This document shows positions 16,476-24,857 of a stretch of 28,820 bases of DNA, in pieces. Location: assembly GCA_024644505.1 (NCBI GenBank), contig JAHEHQ010000001.1, positions 1-28,820 on the forward strand, written 5' to 3'. The notes under the pieces were generated by a model that worked only from the letters and a program-made list of their open reading frames with translations, was not told the origin of the DNA and did no database searches. The stretch's first letter is position 1. Each line of letters opens with the position of its first letter. Origin of the DNA: Gammaproteobacteria bacterium (GTDB taxonomy: Bacteria; Pseudomonadota; Gammaproteobacteria; Chromatiales; Chromatiaceae). Made by a program: the position numbers and the translations under genes.

Positions 16476-17009
16476 ATGGCAATACTCGACATACTTCATT
16501 TTCCTGACCCCAGACTGCGTAATAAGGCGAAGCCGGTCAAGACCGTGGACGACTCGGTGCGTCGGCTCGTGGACGACATGCTGGAGACCATGTATGAGGC
16601 CCCCGGGATCGGGCTGGCATCCACCCAGGTCAATGATCCAAGGCGGGTGGTGGTCATGGACATTTCAGAGGAGCATGACCAGCCGCTATGCCTGATAAAC
16701 CCCGAAATCCTGGATAAGCAGGGTGAAGAGGAGATGGATGAGGGGTGCCTTTCGGTGCCCGATGTCTACGAGACGGTGATCCGGGCCGAGAAGGTGAAAG
16801 TCAGCGCCCTTGACCGGGATGGCAATCCCTTCGAGATGGAGGCGGACGGGCTGCTGGCTGTCTGCATCCAGCACGAGCTGGATCATCTCGACGGAAAACT
16901 CTTCGTCGATTATCTCTCGAACCTCAAACGCCAGCGCATCAGAAAGCGGCTCGAAAAAGACCAGAAGCAGAAACGCGCACCCAGGTCACCGGAACGAAAA
17001 GTGATCTGA
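16476..17009 (+). CDS. def: peptide deformylase
   Basis: Def removes the formyl group from the initiator methionine of new proteins, using Fe2+ or a similar metal. The 177-residue protein shows the three family motifs: GIGLASTQ (44–51, with Ser where Ala is usual), EGCLSVP with the metal ligand Cys91, and QHELDHLDG with His133, catalytic Glu134 and His137. The basic C-terminal tail (RKRLEKDQKQKR) is common in gammaproteobacterial Def. It is the first gene of the plus-strand run; fmt starts 5 bases after its stop. It pairs functionally with fmt, which adds the formyl group. Confidence 0.98.
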   Translation: MAILDILHFPDPRLRNKAKPVKTVDDSVRRLVDDMLETMYEAPGIGLASTQVNDPRRVVVMDISEEHDQPLCLINPEILDKQGEEEMDEGCLSVPDVYETVIRAEKVKVSALDRDGNPFEMEADGLLAVCIQHELDHLDGKLFVDYLSNLKRQRIRKRLEKDQKQKRAPRSPERKVI

Positions 17010-17014
17010 CGGCG

Positions 17015-17962
17015 ATGGGAGGCAATGGCAGACAGCTGAACATCATCTTTGCGGGCACGCCTGACTTCGCGGTGCCGCCACTGCGGGAGCTGATTGCCTC
17101 TGAACATCGGGTTATTGCTGTCTATACCCAGCCCGACCGCCCCTCGGGGCGGGGTCGGAAGCTGGTTTCCAGCCCGGTGAAGCAGCTCGCGGAGGCACAG
17201 GGTATTCCCGTGTTTCAACCCCTCAATTTCAGGGCCGAGGAGGATCTCGCCGCGTTGGAGGGCCTGGACGCCGACCTGATGGTTGTCGCGGCCTACGGCC
17301 TGCTGCTGCCCCGGCGGGCTCTCGATGCCCCCCGACTCGGCTGCGTCAACATCCACGCCTCGCTCCTGCCCCGCTGGCGGGGCGCGGCACCCATTCAGCG
17401 GGCGGTGCTGGCGGGTGACGCGGAGACAGGCGTGACCATCATGGAGATGGAGGCCGGGCTGGATACGGGACCCATGCTGCTCAAGAGATCATGCCCCATT
17501 GCCCGGGAAGATACGGGGGGGACCCTGCATGACCGTTTGTCGCTGCTGGGGGCAGAGGCGCTGATGGAGGCCTTGCCCGGCATCGCGGACGGGTCACTGG
17601 ATGCACAACCCCAGGCAGATGAGCTGGCCTGCTATGCCGCAAAACTGGACAAATCCGAGGCCCGGATCGACTGGGGCAGAAGCGCCCTGGAACTGGATCG
17701 CCAGGTTCGTGCCTTCAACCCCTGGCCCGTGGCGCAATGCGATCTCCAGGGAAAGACCCTTCGGGTGTGGGAATCGGCAACGCTTGCCGAACAAAGCACC
17801 GAGCAGCCGGGGACGGTGGTCAGGGCCACCAGAGCAGGTGTCGACGTGGCCACCGGGGACGGGATGCTGCGTATCATGAGGCTGCAGATGCCGGGGAAAC
17901 GCGCCATGAGCGCGGCGGATTTCGTCAATGCCCGCAAGCTGGACGGGGTGCTGCTTGGCTGA
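17015..17962 (+). CDS. fmt: methionyl-tRNA formyltransferase
   Basis: Fmt transfers a formyl group from 10-formyl-tetrahydrofolate to initiator Met-tRNA. The 315-residue length is normal. The Rossmann N-domain has the tRNA-contact loop TQPDRPSGRGRK (38–49) and the catalytic set Asn112, His114 (NIHASLLPRWRG) and Asp150 (GLDTGP), offset by six from the E. coli enzyme. A C-terminal OB-like tRNA-binding domain follows, starting near residue 210. The ATG at 17015 is the only good in-frame start; its ribosome binding site is weak, fitting coupling with def. Its 3' end overlaps rsmB. Confidence 0.98.
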   Translation: MGGNGRQLNIIFAGTPDFAVPPLRELIASEHRVIAVYTQPDRPSGRGRKLVSSPVKQLAEAQGIPVFQPLNFRAEEDLAALEGLDADLMVVAAYGLLLPRRALDAPRLGCVNIHASLLPRWRGAAPIQRAVLAGDAETGVTIMEMEAGLDTGPMLLKRSCPIAREDTGGTLHDRLSLLGAEALMEALPGIADGSLDAQPQADELACYAAKLDKSEARIDWGRSALELDRQVRAFNPWPVAQCDLQGKTLRVWESATLAEQSTEQPGTVVRATRAGVDVATGDGMLRIMRLQMPGKRAMSAADFVNARKLDGVLLG

Positions 17963-19292
17963 ACAGGCCCGAGGTGCCAGGGGGGCCGGCCAGCACGACC
18001 CGCGGGCCGCAGCAGCACAGCTGCTGTTTCAGCTGACGGGTGGCAAGTCCCTCTCCATGCTGTTTGAAACGGGCATGGGCAATGTTGCCCGCGGAGACAT
18101 CGGCCTGGTCAAGGAACTGTGCTTCGGCGTCGCACGTTGGCAGTTGAGACTGGAGCAGGTCACCCGACTGCTGGTCAGGAAACCCCTGAAGAAAAAGGAC
18201 GGGGACATCCTGGCCCTGATTCACATTGGTCTCTATCAACTGCTCCATATGCGGATCCCTGCCCACGCAGCCCTGGCGGAAACGGTCAACGCCACACGGG
18301 GTCTGGGAAAGCCATGGGCCTCGGGTCTGGTTAACGGTGTGCTCCGGCGTTTTCTCCGGGAGCGGGAAAGGCTGCTGGTCGAGGCGGACAGATCAGACCA
18401 GGCCCGCCTGGCCCATCCGGCGTGGCTCGTTGAGGGTCTGCGGAACGCCTGGCCTGACCGGTGGCAGGACGTTCTGGAGGCGAACAACCTGCATCCGCCC
18501 ATGAGCCTGAGGGTCAACCTGAAAAAAACCACCCGGGCGGACTACCTCGCAATGCTCGGTGAGGCATCCATCGGGGCCTCACCGATCCCCCACACCGATG
18601 CGGGCATTGTCCTGGACCAGCCGATGCCCGCGGATGCACTGCCGAATTTCAGGGAAGGCCAGGTCTCGATCCAGGACGGAGGGGCTCAGCTGGCAGCGGG
18701 ACTACTGGACCTGCAGCCCGGTCACCGGGTGCTCGACGCCTGTGCCGCCCCGGGGGGGAAGACCGGACAGCTCCTGGAGACGGCCCCCGGCCCTGTCGAG
18801 CTGACGGCCGTGGACATTGACGAGCGCCGATTGAAGCGGGTTCGGGAAAATCTCGACCGCCTGGGATTTCGGGCCGGCATCCGGGCAGGTGACGCCTCGC
18901 GGCCCATTGGAGACTGGGCCGAAACCCTTTATGATCGCATCCTTCTTGACGTGCCCTGCTCCGCCACCGGAGTCATCCGCCGCCACCCGGACATCAAACT
19001 CCTAAGGCGAGCCGACGACATTCCCGCGCTCGCGGCAACCCAGGCACGTATACTCGACGCGATCTGGCCGCTGCTCAAGCCGGGAGGTCTGTTGCTGTAC
19101 GCCACTTGTTCATTGCTGCCCGAAGAAAACCAACGGCAGGTGTCCCGATTCCTGTCTAAGGGCCGCGGGGCACGGCTGCGGCCCATCGACGCGGCCTGGG
19201 GGCATCCGACGGATCCGGGGCGCCAGACGCTGCCCGGCGAATCCACCATGGACGGGTTCTACTACGCATGCCTGGAGAAACCGGGGCAATGA
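17955..19292 (+). CDS. rsmB: 16S rRNA (cytosine-967-C5)-methyltransferase
   Basis: RsmB (Sun/Fmu) methylates C967 of 16S rRNA with S-adenosylmethionine. The TTG at 17955 overlaps the fmt stop as TTGGCTGA and gives 445 residues; an in-frame ATG at 17928 would add nine residues and lie deeper in fmt, so the start is not certain. An N-terminal NusB-like RNA-binding domain covers about 1–150. The methyltransferase follows, with the SAM motif LDACAAPGGKT (260–270), catalytic-cycle cysteines Cys335 (DVPCSATG) and Cys385 (YATCSLLPEEN). It continues the def–fmt operon and overlaps the DUF4390 gene by ATGA. Confidence 0.97.
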   Translation: MAEQARGARGAGQHDPRAAAAQLLFQLTGGKSLSMLFETGMGNVARGDIGLVKELCFGVARWQLRLEQVTRLLVRKPLKKKDGDILALIHIGLYQLLHMRIPAHAALAETVNATRGLGKPWASGLVNGVLRRFLRERERLLVEADRSDQARLAHPAWLVEGLRNAWPDRWQDVLEANNLHPPMSLRVNLKKTTRADYLAMLGEASIGASPIPHTDAGIVLDQPMPADALPNFREGQVSIQDGGAQLAAGLLDLQPGHRVLDACAAPGGKTGQLLETAPGPVELTAVDIDERRLKRVRENLDRLGFRAGIRAGDASRPIGDWAETLYDRILLDVPCSATGVIRRHPDIKLLRRADDIPALAATQARILDAIWPLLKPGGLLLYATCSLLPEENQRQVSRFLSKGRGARLRPIDAAWGHPTDPGRQTLPGESTMDGFYYACLEKPGQ

Positions 19293-19867
19293 CTGAGGTT
19301 TATGGAAACCTGAAAACGTCTGCGGTTCGGTTTCTGTTACTGGTGCCTCTGCTGCTTCTTTCCCTGCCTTCCCAGGGTGAAGAGTTCCTGGTGAACGACC
19401 TTTCCACCAGACTGGTGGATGACACCTACCTGATGAATGCCAAGATCGAATACCGGTTCTCCGAAAACGTACTCGAGGCCCTGCAGAACGGTGTGCCCAT
19501 CACCCTGGAGATACATGTGCAGATTCGCCGCAAGGGGGCCTGGGTGTGGACAAAAGACCTGCTCGATTTTCGCTCACGCTACCAGATCCGCTATCACGCA
19601 CTGGCCTCGGTCTATCAGGTACTGGACCTGCAGTCCGGGAATCAGCAGAACTTTGCAACCCAGAGTTCGGCTCTCGATGCCCTGGGCAACATCGCCGACC
19701 TGCCGCTGTTGCGCAGCACCGACATGGAACCCGGCGAAACCTACATCCTGGCTGTACGCACCAAACTGGATATTGAGTCCCTGCCCCTGCCGTTAAGACC
19801 CGTCGCCTATGTCACCCCATCCTGGCGCCTGAACAGCGAGTGGAGCGAATGGCACCTCGAGCCCTGA
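19289..19867 (+). CDS. DUF4390 exported/membrane-anchored protein
   Basis: This 192-residue protein starts at ATG 19289, overlapping the rsmB stop as ATGA, with GGAG upstream. A hydrophobic stretch at about 14–28 (FLLLVPLLLLSLP) is a signal peptide or N-terminal anchor; the rest is a beta-rich periplasmic domain with conserved aromatic residues. DUF4390 proteins are regularly found directly before ntrY in gammaproteobacteria, as here, so it may help the NtrY sensor perceive an envelope signal. This is inferred from context; no biochemical function is known to me. The gene overlaps ntrY by 19 bases. Confidence 0.88.
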   Translation: MTEVYGNLKTSAVRFLLLVPLLLLSLPSQGEEFLVNDLSTRLVDDTYLMNAKIEYRFSENVLEALQNGVPITLEIHVQIRRKGAWVWTKDLLDFRSRYQIRYHALASVYQVLDLQSGNQQNFATQSSALDALGNIADLPLLRSTDMEPGETYILAVRTKLDIESLPLPLRPVAYVTPSWRLNSEWSEWHLEP

Positions 19868-22071
19868 AGCGTCTGACGAGCCGGGCGCTTCCCGTGGGTA
19901 TTCTGCTCGCGCTGATGATGCTGGCATTGCACCTGATGAGCAGCGCGGTTCAAAACACCGAGGAGCTGAGCAGGCTGTTCGTCCCGCTGCTGCTGGCAAC
20001 CGCCCTGGGCCTGTTCGCGTTGGTGATCATGGTCGCCATCAACCTGTTTCAGCTGGTGAGCAGATACCGACAGCAGGCGGCCGGTTCGAGATTGACACTG
20101 CGCATGGTGGCGATATTCGTGGTGATTTCGGTGGTCCCCGTAACCGTCGTCTTTTACTACTCGCAACAGTTTCTCATGCAGGGCATCGACAGCTGGTTCG
20201 ATGTGCAGATCGACCAGGCGATGGAAAGCGCCCTGAATCTGAGCCAAGCCTCACTGGATCTTCACAAGCGGGAAAGGATGAAGAGTACACAGCGCCTGAT
20301 GGAGGAGCTGAGCGGGATATCGGTGGCCGGACTGAGCCTCAGCCTTCAGGACCTGAGGGAGAAATACGGAGCAACCGAACTGGCTCTGCTGGAGCCCTCC
20401 GGCCGCCTGGTCGCCGTCAGCAACATCGACCCCACAATACTGGTGCCCGAGGAACCCGACAGCACCATACTGCAACAGGTGCGCGGCGGGGAGGATTTCG
20501 TCGGCCTGGACCCCACCCGCGGCGAAGAGGCTCAACTGCAGGTCCGGGTGGTTATCGGCGACTCCAACCGGGGTCTGCTGCTGCAGGCACTCTATCCCAC
20601 TTCCCTGAATCTCTCTCATTTGACCGAAACGGTACAGGAAGCCTACAACCGCTATAAGGAGCTGTCGTTCCTGCGGGAGAGCCTCAAACAGACCTTCACC
20701 ATGGCATTGGCGCTGGTGCTGCTGTTCGGGCTTCTGACGGCCGTCTGGGCGGCCATCTTTTCGGCGCGGCGGCTGGTGGCGCCCATCACGGATATCGCCG
20801 AGGGTACGCGGGCAGTTGCGAAGGGCGACTACGACACCCAACTCCCCCTGCCGCGGGCCAGGGATGAACTGGGATTTCTGGTTGCCTCTTTCAACACCAT
20901 GATGCGGCGCATCGCCCAGGCAAGGGACGAGGCCGCCGACAGCCAACGTCAGGTGGAAGCCCAGAGGGGCTACCTGGAGACCGTACTGGGCAGCCTCTCG
21001 TCGGGCGTGATGGCCCTGGATGACAAGGGGAACATACGCACCACGAATCAGGCCGCCCTCGACATTCTGCAGGTCAGGCTTGAAGACTATCTCAACCGTC
21101 CCCTGGATGAACTTGCAGGAGCGAGCCCTTTGCTGGGACAGTTCGTGGATGCCATCCGGGAAGTGATCAGCGAGAAAATGAAGGAGTGGCGCGAGGAACT
21201 CACGTTATTCAGCAATGACGGGAGAATAGTGCTCCTGTGCCGGGGCACGCCATTGGCACTTCCGGATGGCAAGGCCTCGGGTTACGTACTGATTTTCGAC
21301 GACATCACCACCCTTATCCAGGCCCAGAGAGACGCCGCTTGGGGTGAAGTGGCGAGGCGGCTGGCCCACGAGATCAAGAATCCACTGACGCCCATACAGC
21401 TTTCCGCAGAGCGGCTGCGTCACAAGTACCTGAAAAAAATGGACCCCAAGGAGGCGGAAGTGCTGGACCGTGCGACCCATACCATCGTCCAGCAGGTCGA
21501 GGCGATGAAAGAGATGGTCAACGCCTTTTCGGACTATGCACGCACCTCGACAATGAACCTGAAATCCCTGGTTTTCGACAGACTGGTCCAGGAAGTTCTT
21601 GACCTGTACAACAGCGCGGGTCTGAGATCCCTGTTCAAATCCCGGCTCGAGGCCGGGGTAGCCCGTATCGAGGCAGATCCGGTGCGTCTGCGCCAGGTGA
21701 TACACAACCTGGTCAAGAACGCGCAGGAGGCGGTGTCCGACGTGAAACACCCCAGGATCGAGGTAACGACCGGGCTGGTACACTCGGCAGACTATCAATT
21801 GATCGAACTCAGGGTTGCAGATAATGGCCCGGGGTTCGATGATGACACCCTGTCCCACCTGTTCGAGCCCTATGTGACCACCAAAGTCAAGGGTACGGGC
21901 CTGGGACTGCCGATCGTGAAAAAGATCGTCGAAGAGCATGGTGGCCTGGTAAGGGCCGAGAACCGGGCCGGCTCCGGCGCCTGTATCACACTCCGTCTGC
22001 CGCTGCCGGTTTCGCGGGAGAGGCTGACCGACGAACCGGCCCTGCGGCCGGTCAGGAGCAAAAACAAATGA
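19849..22071 (+). CDS. ntrY: NtrY-type transmembrane sensor histidine kinase
   Basis: The start at 19849 (ATG, GGAG close upstream) gives 740 residues; a GTG three codons earlier is an alternative. There are about four membrane segments: three near 13–35, 45–70 and 84–106, and one at 283–306, enclosing a periplasmic sensor loop of about 175 residues. HAMP (about 307–360) and PAS (about 370–490) follow. The kinase has the phospho-acceptor His507 in RRLAHEIKNPLTP, the N-box NLVKNAQEAV, DNGPGF, and GTGLGLPIVKKIVEEHGG. All catalytic boxes are intact. It overlaps ntrX by ATGA, its obvious partner. Family members respond to nitrogen, redox or envelope conditions; the signal here is unknown. Confidence 0.95.
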   Translation: MAPRALKRLTSRALPVGILLALMMLALHLMSSAVQNTEELSRLFVPLLLATALGLFALVIMVAINLFQLVSRYRQQAAGSRLTLRMVAIFVVISVVPVTVVFYYSQQFLMQGIDSWFDVQIDQAMESALNLSQASLDLHKRERMKSTQRLMEELSGISVAGLSLSLQDLREKYGATELALLEPSGRLVAVSNIDPTILVPEEPDSTILQQVRGGEDFVGLDPTRGEEAQLQVRVVIGDSNRGLLLQALYPTSLNLSHLTETVQEAYNRYKELSFLRESLKQTFTMALALVLLFGLLTAVWAAIFSARRLVAPITDIAEGTRAVAKGDYDTQLPLPRARDELGFLVASFNTMMRRIAQARDEAADSQRQVEAQRGYLETVLGSLSSGVMALDDKGNIRTTNQAALDILQVRLEDYLNRPLDELAGASPLLGQFVDAIREVISEKMKEWREELTLFSNDGRIVLLCRGTPLALPDGKASGYVLIFDDITTLIQAQRDAAWGEVARRLAHEIKNPLTPIQLSAERLRHKYLKKMDPKEAEVLDRATHTIVQQVEAMKEMVNAFSDYARTSTMNLKSLVFDRLVQEVLDLYNSAGLRSLFKSRLEAGVARIEADPVRLRQVIHNLVKNAQEAVSDVKHPRIEVTTGLVHSADYQLIELRVADNGPGFDDDTLSHLFEPYVTTKVKGTGLGLPIVKKIVEEHGGLVRAENRAGSGACITLRLPLPVSRERLTDEPALRPVRSKNK

Positions 22072-23435
22072 GTACCTCCCACATCCTGGTGGTTGACGAC
22101 GAACCGGATATCCGGGGCCTGGTAAAGGAGATCCTCGAGGATGAGGACTACACCGTTGTGGCCGCGGACGGCGGGACTGCCGCCAGGCAGGCATTGCGTG
22201 ATCGCCGGCCCGATCTGGTGCTGCTGGACATCTGGATGCCGGACATCGACGGTATATCGCTGCTCAAGGAATGGGCCGAGGACGACGGCCTGCCCTGTCC
22301 GGTCATCATGATGTCGGGACACGGTACGGTTGAAACCGCCGTGGAGGCGACGCGGCTCGGGGCCTATGATTTCCTGGAAAAACCCCTGTCACTGGCAAAG
22401 CTCCTGCTTACGGTTGAAAGGGCCCTGGAGGCCGACAAGCTCCAACAGGAGAATATCGGCCTGCGGCGCCACAGCCAGCCGGTGGTCGAGCCGACGGGCA
22501 AAAGCGCCGTAATTCAGCGCCTGAGAGAGCAGGTCAAGCGCATTGCCCAACACGGAACCTGGGTGCTGATCACCGGGGAACCGGGCAGCGGCCGGGAAAC
22601 CTTCGCAAGATATCTGCACTCCCAGAGTCCGCGCCGAGACCTGCCCTTCATCGAGGTGAGTGTTTCTTCCATCGCAAAGGAGAATTCAGCGCGCGAGCTG
22701 TTCGGCAGCGAGGAAGGGGGTCATATTCATTACGGCGCCCTGGAGCAGGCGCGAAGAGGCACCCTGTTTCTCGACGAGGTGGCGGCCATGGGCATCGAGG
22801 CCCAGGCCCAGCTTCTGGGCGCCCTGGAATCCGGCTCCTTTCTGCGCGTCGGCGGTGTAGAGCCCGTGCAGATCGATGTCCGGATCATCGCCGCGACCCA
22901 GCGTAAACTGGAGGACGAGGTCCAGGCGGGAAATTTCAGGGAGGATCTGTTTTATTATCTCAACGTGGTGCCGCTTCATATACCACCCCTGCGGGACCAT
23001 CGCGAAGACGTACCGGATCTGTTGAACTATTATCTGGACTATTTCGTCGAGCATGAAAAACTGCCCTACCGCAGATTCGATATGAGCGCTCAGAATTTTC
23101 TGCGCAACCATCAATGGCACGGAAACATCAGGGAGTTGAAAAATCTGGTACAACGGTTATTGATACTCGGTGCCGGGGAAGAGATCACTCAGAACGAAGT
23201 GGAGATGGCCATCGGAGGAACGGGGCTTCCCGGAACCGAGGGAGCCGGTTTTCCCGTCTCCTTCGATCAACCGCTGCGCCAGGCCCGGGAGCAGTTCGAG
23301 AAGGCCTATCTGGAGTATCAACTGCACAAACAGTCGGGCAATGTCAGCCGGATGGCATCCGAGGCGGGGATGGAGCGCACCCATCTCTATCGCAAACTGC
23401 GCTCCCTGAATATCGAAATCAAGGACAGGAAATAG
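22068..23435 (+). CDS. ntrX: NtrX-type AAA+ response regulator with altered Walker A and no GAFTGA
   Basis: This 455-residue regulator has a receiver domain (1–120) with phospho-acceptor Asp54 and Lys105, an AAA+ domain (about 140–375), and a Fis-type helix-turn-helix (about 415–450: SGNVSRMASEAGMERTHLYRKL). Two features are odd. Walker A reads GEPGSGRE (170–177) with Arg176 in place of the phosphate-binding Lys. The GAFTGA sigma-54 contact loop is absent; the segment at 214–224 reads SEEGGHIHYGA. Walker B (TLFLDE, 232–237) and the FREDLFYYLN region remain. It may therefore bind DNA without working as a classical sigma-54 activator. GAFTGA loss occurs in other NtrX proteins; the Lys-to-Arg change looks rarer. 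Confidence 0.94.
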   Translation: MSTSHILVVDDEPDIRGLVKEILEDEDYTVVAADGGTAARQALRDRRPDLVLLDIWMPDIDGISLLKEWAEDDGLPCPVIMMSGHGTVETAVEATRLGAYDFLEKPLSLAKLLLTVERALEADKLQQENIGLRRHSQPVVEPTGKSAVIQRLREQVKRIAQHGTWVLITGEPGSGRETFARYLHSQSPRRDLPFIEVSVSSIAKENSARELFGSEEGGHIHYGALEQARRGTLFLDEVAAMGIEAQAQLLGALESGSFLRVGGVEPVQIDVRIIAATQRKLEDEVQAGNFREDLFYYLNVVPLHIPPLRDHREDVPDLLNYYLDYFVEHEKLPYRRFDMSAQNFLRNHQWHGNIRELKNLVQRLLILGAGEEITQNEVEMAIGGTGLPGTEGAGFPVSFDQPLRQAREQFEKAYLEYQLHKQSGNVSRMASEAGMERTHLYRKLRSLNIEIKDRK

Positions 23436-23480
23436 CCGGAACCAGCGAATCGTAAAATCATTGGCCGGGTTTAACAAAAA

Positions 23481-24854
23481 GTGAAGATAATCATTCTCGG
23501 CGCCGGTCAGGTGGGCAGCTCCGTTGCCAGTAATCTGGCCTCGGAGGCCAACGACATAACGGTGGTGGACACAAACCCGGAACTGCTGCGGGAGCTTCAG
23601 GACCGGCTCGACCTGAGTACGGTGCTGGGACACGCCGCCCATCCCGATATACTGCTTCGCGCCGGTGCCGAGGATGCGGACATGATCCTCGCGGTAACCA
23701 ACAGCGACGAAACCAACATGGTTGCCTGTCAGGTGGCCTACACCCTTTTCCACACACCGACCAAGATCGCACGGGTGCGGGAATCGGGTTTTACCCGCTA
23801 TCCCCAGCTTTTTGCGGAAGGGGCCCTCCCCGTGGACGTGCTGATAAGCCCGGAACAGATCGTCACAGATTACATCATGCGTCTCATCGAGAACCCGGGT
23901 GCCCTGCAGGTTCTGGATTTTGCCGGCGGCCGGGTAAGGCTGGTGGCGGTGATTGCCTATCACGACGGTCCGCTGGTGGGGCATCAGCTGCGCACGCTCT
24001 ACGACCACATGCCCAATATCGATGCGCGGGTTGCCGCAATCTACCGGAAGGGTCGCGCCATCCAGCCCGAGGGCAATACGGTCATCGAGATCAACGACGA
24101 GGTGTTCTTCATCGCAGCGACCCACAACATCCGGGCGGTGATGAGTGAGCTGCGCAAGCTGGAAACACCCTACAAGCGTCTGATTTTCGCCGGGGGGGGC
24201 AACATCGGCAAACGCCTGGCCGGGGCCCTGGAAAAGAGGTATCAGGTAAAGCTGATCGAGAAGAACAAAACCCGGGCGGAGTCAATCGCCGAGGACCTGC
24301 CGAAGACCATCGTGCTGCATGGCGACGTGGCGGATGAAGACCTGCTGCTGGAGGAGAGTGTGGAGAACACCGACGTGTTCTGCACCGTAACCAACGACGA
24401 TGAGGACAATATTCTGTCTGCCATGCTGGCGAAGCGGCTGGGGGCCCGCAAGGTGATGGCGCTCATCAACCGGCACGCCTACGTGGACATGGTGCAGAGC
24501 AGCCAGATAGACATCGCCATATCCCCCCAGCAGGCCACCATCGGCACGCTGCTGACCCACGTTCGCCGGGGCGACGTGGTGATGGTGCATTCGCTGCGCC
24601 GCGGCGCTGCGGAAGCGATCGAGGCGGTTGCCCACGGGGATATCTCGTCATCCCGGGTGGTGGGTCGATGCATCGAGGAGATCACGCTGCCGAGGGGCGC
24701 GAGCATCGGCGCCATCGTCAGGGGTGAAGAAGTGCTGATTGCCCATCACGACGTAGTCATCGAGTCAGAGGACCACGTGATCCTGTTCCTGATCGACAAG
24801 CGCCATATCTCGGAAGTAGAGCGCCTGTTCCAGGTCGGCATCACTTTTCTATAG
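23481..24854 (+). CDS. trkA: Trk potassium uptake regulatory subunit TrkA
   Basis: TrkA is the cytosolic nucleotide-gating ring of the TrkH potassium channel-like transporter. The 457-residue protein is a tandem repeat of two RCK units, each an N-terminal Rossmann (TrkA-N) and TrkA-C domain. The first dinucleotide loop is GAGQVG (7–12), the second AGGGNIGKR near residue 235. It begins at GTG, giving the standard MKIIILGAGQVG start. It follows ntrX by 45 bp and trkH by 3 bp, so trkA–trkH form one unit. Linkage to ntrYX is conserved in several gammaproteobacteria. Confidence 0.97.
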   Translation: MKIIILGAGQVGSSVASNLASEANDITVVDTNPELLRELQDRLDLSTVLGHAAHPDILLRAGAEDADMILAVTNSDETNMVACQVAYTLFHTPTKIARVRESGFTRYPQLFAEGALPVDVLISPEQIVTDYIMRLIENPGALQVLDFAGGRVRLVAVIAYHDGPLVGHQLRTLYDHMPNIDARVAAIYRKGRAIQPEGNTVIEINDEVFFIAATHNIRAVMSELRKLETPYKRLIFAGGGNIGKRLAGALEKRYQVKLIEKNKTRAESIAEDLPKTIVLHGDVADEDLLLEESVENTDVFCTVTNDDEDNILSAMLAKRLGARKVMALINRHAYVDMVQSSQIDIAISPQQATIGTLLTHVRRGDVVMVHSLRRGAAEAIEAVAHGDISSSRVVGRCIEEITLPRGASIGAIVRGEEVLIAHHDVVIESEDHVILFLIDKRHISEVERLFQVGITFL

Positions 24855-24857
24855 GCC

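Noticed and set aside
21205..22194. 329-codon minus-strand frame opposite ntrY/ntrX
   Set aside because: It spans the junction of two well-supported genes and shows no protein-like motif.
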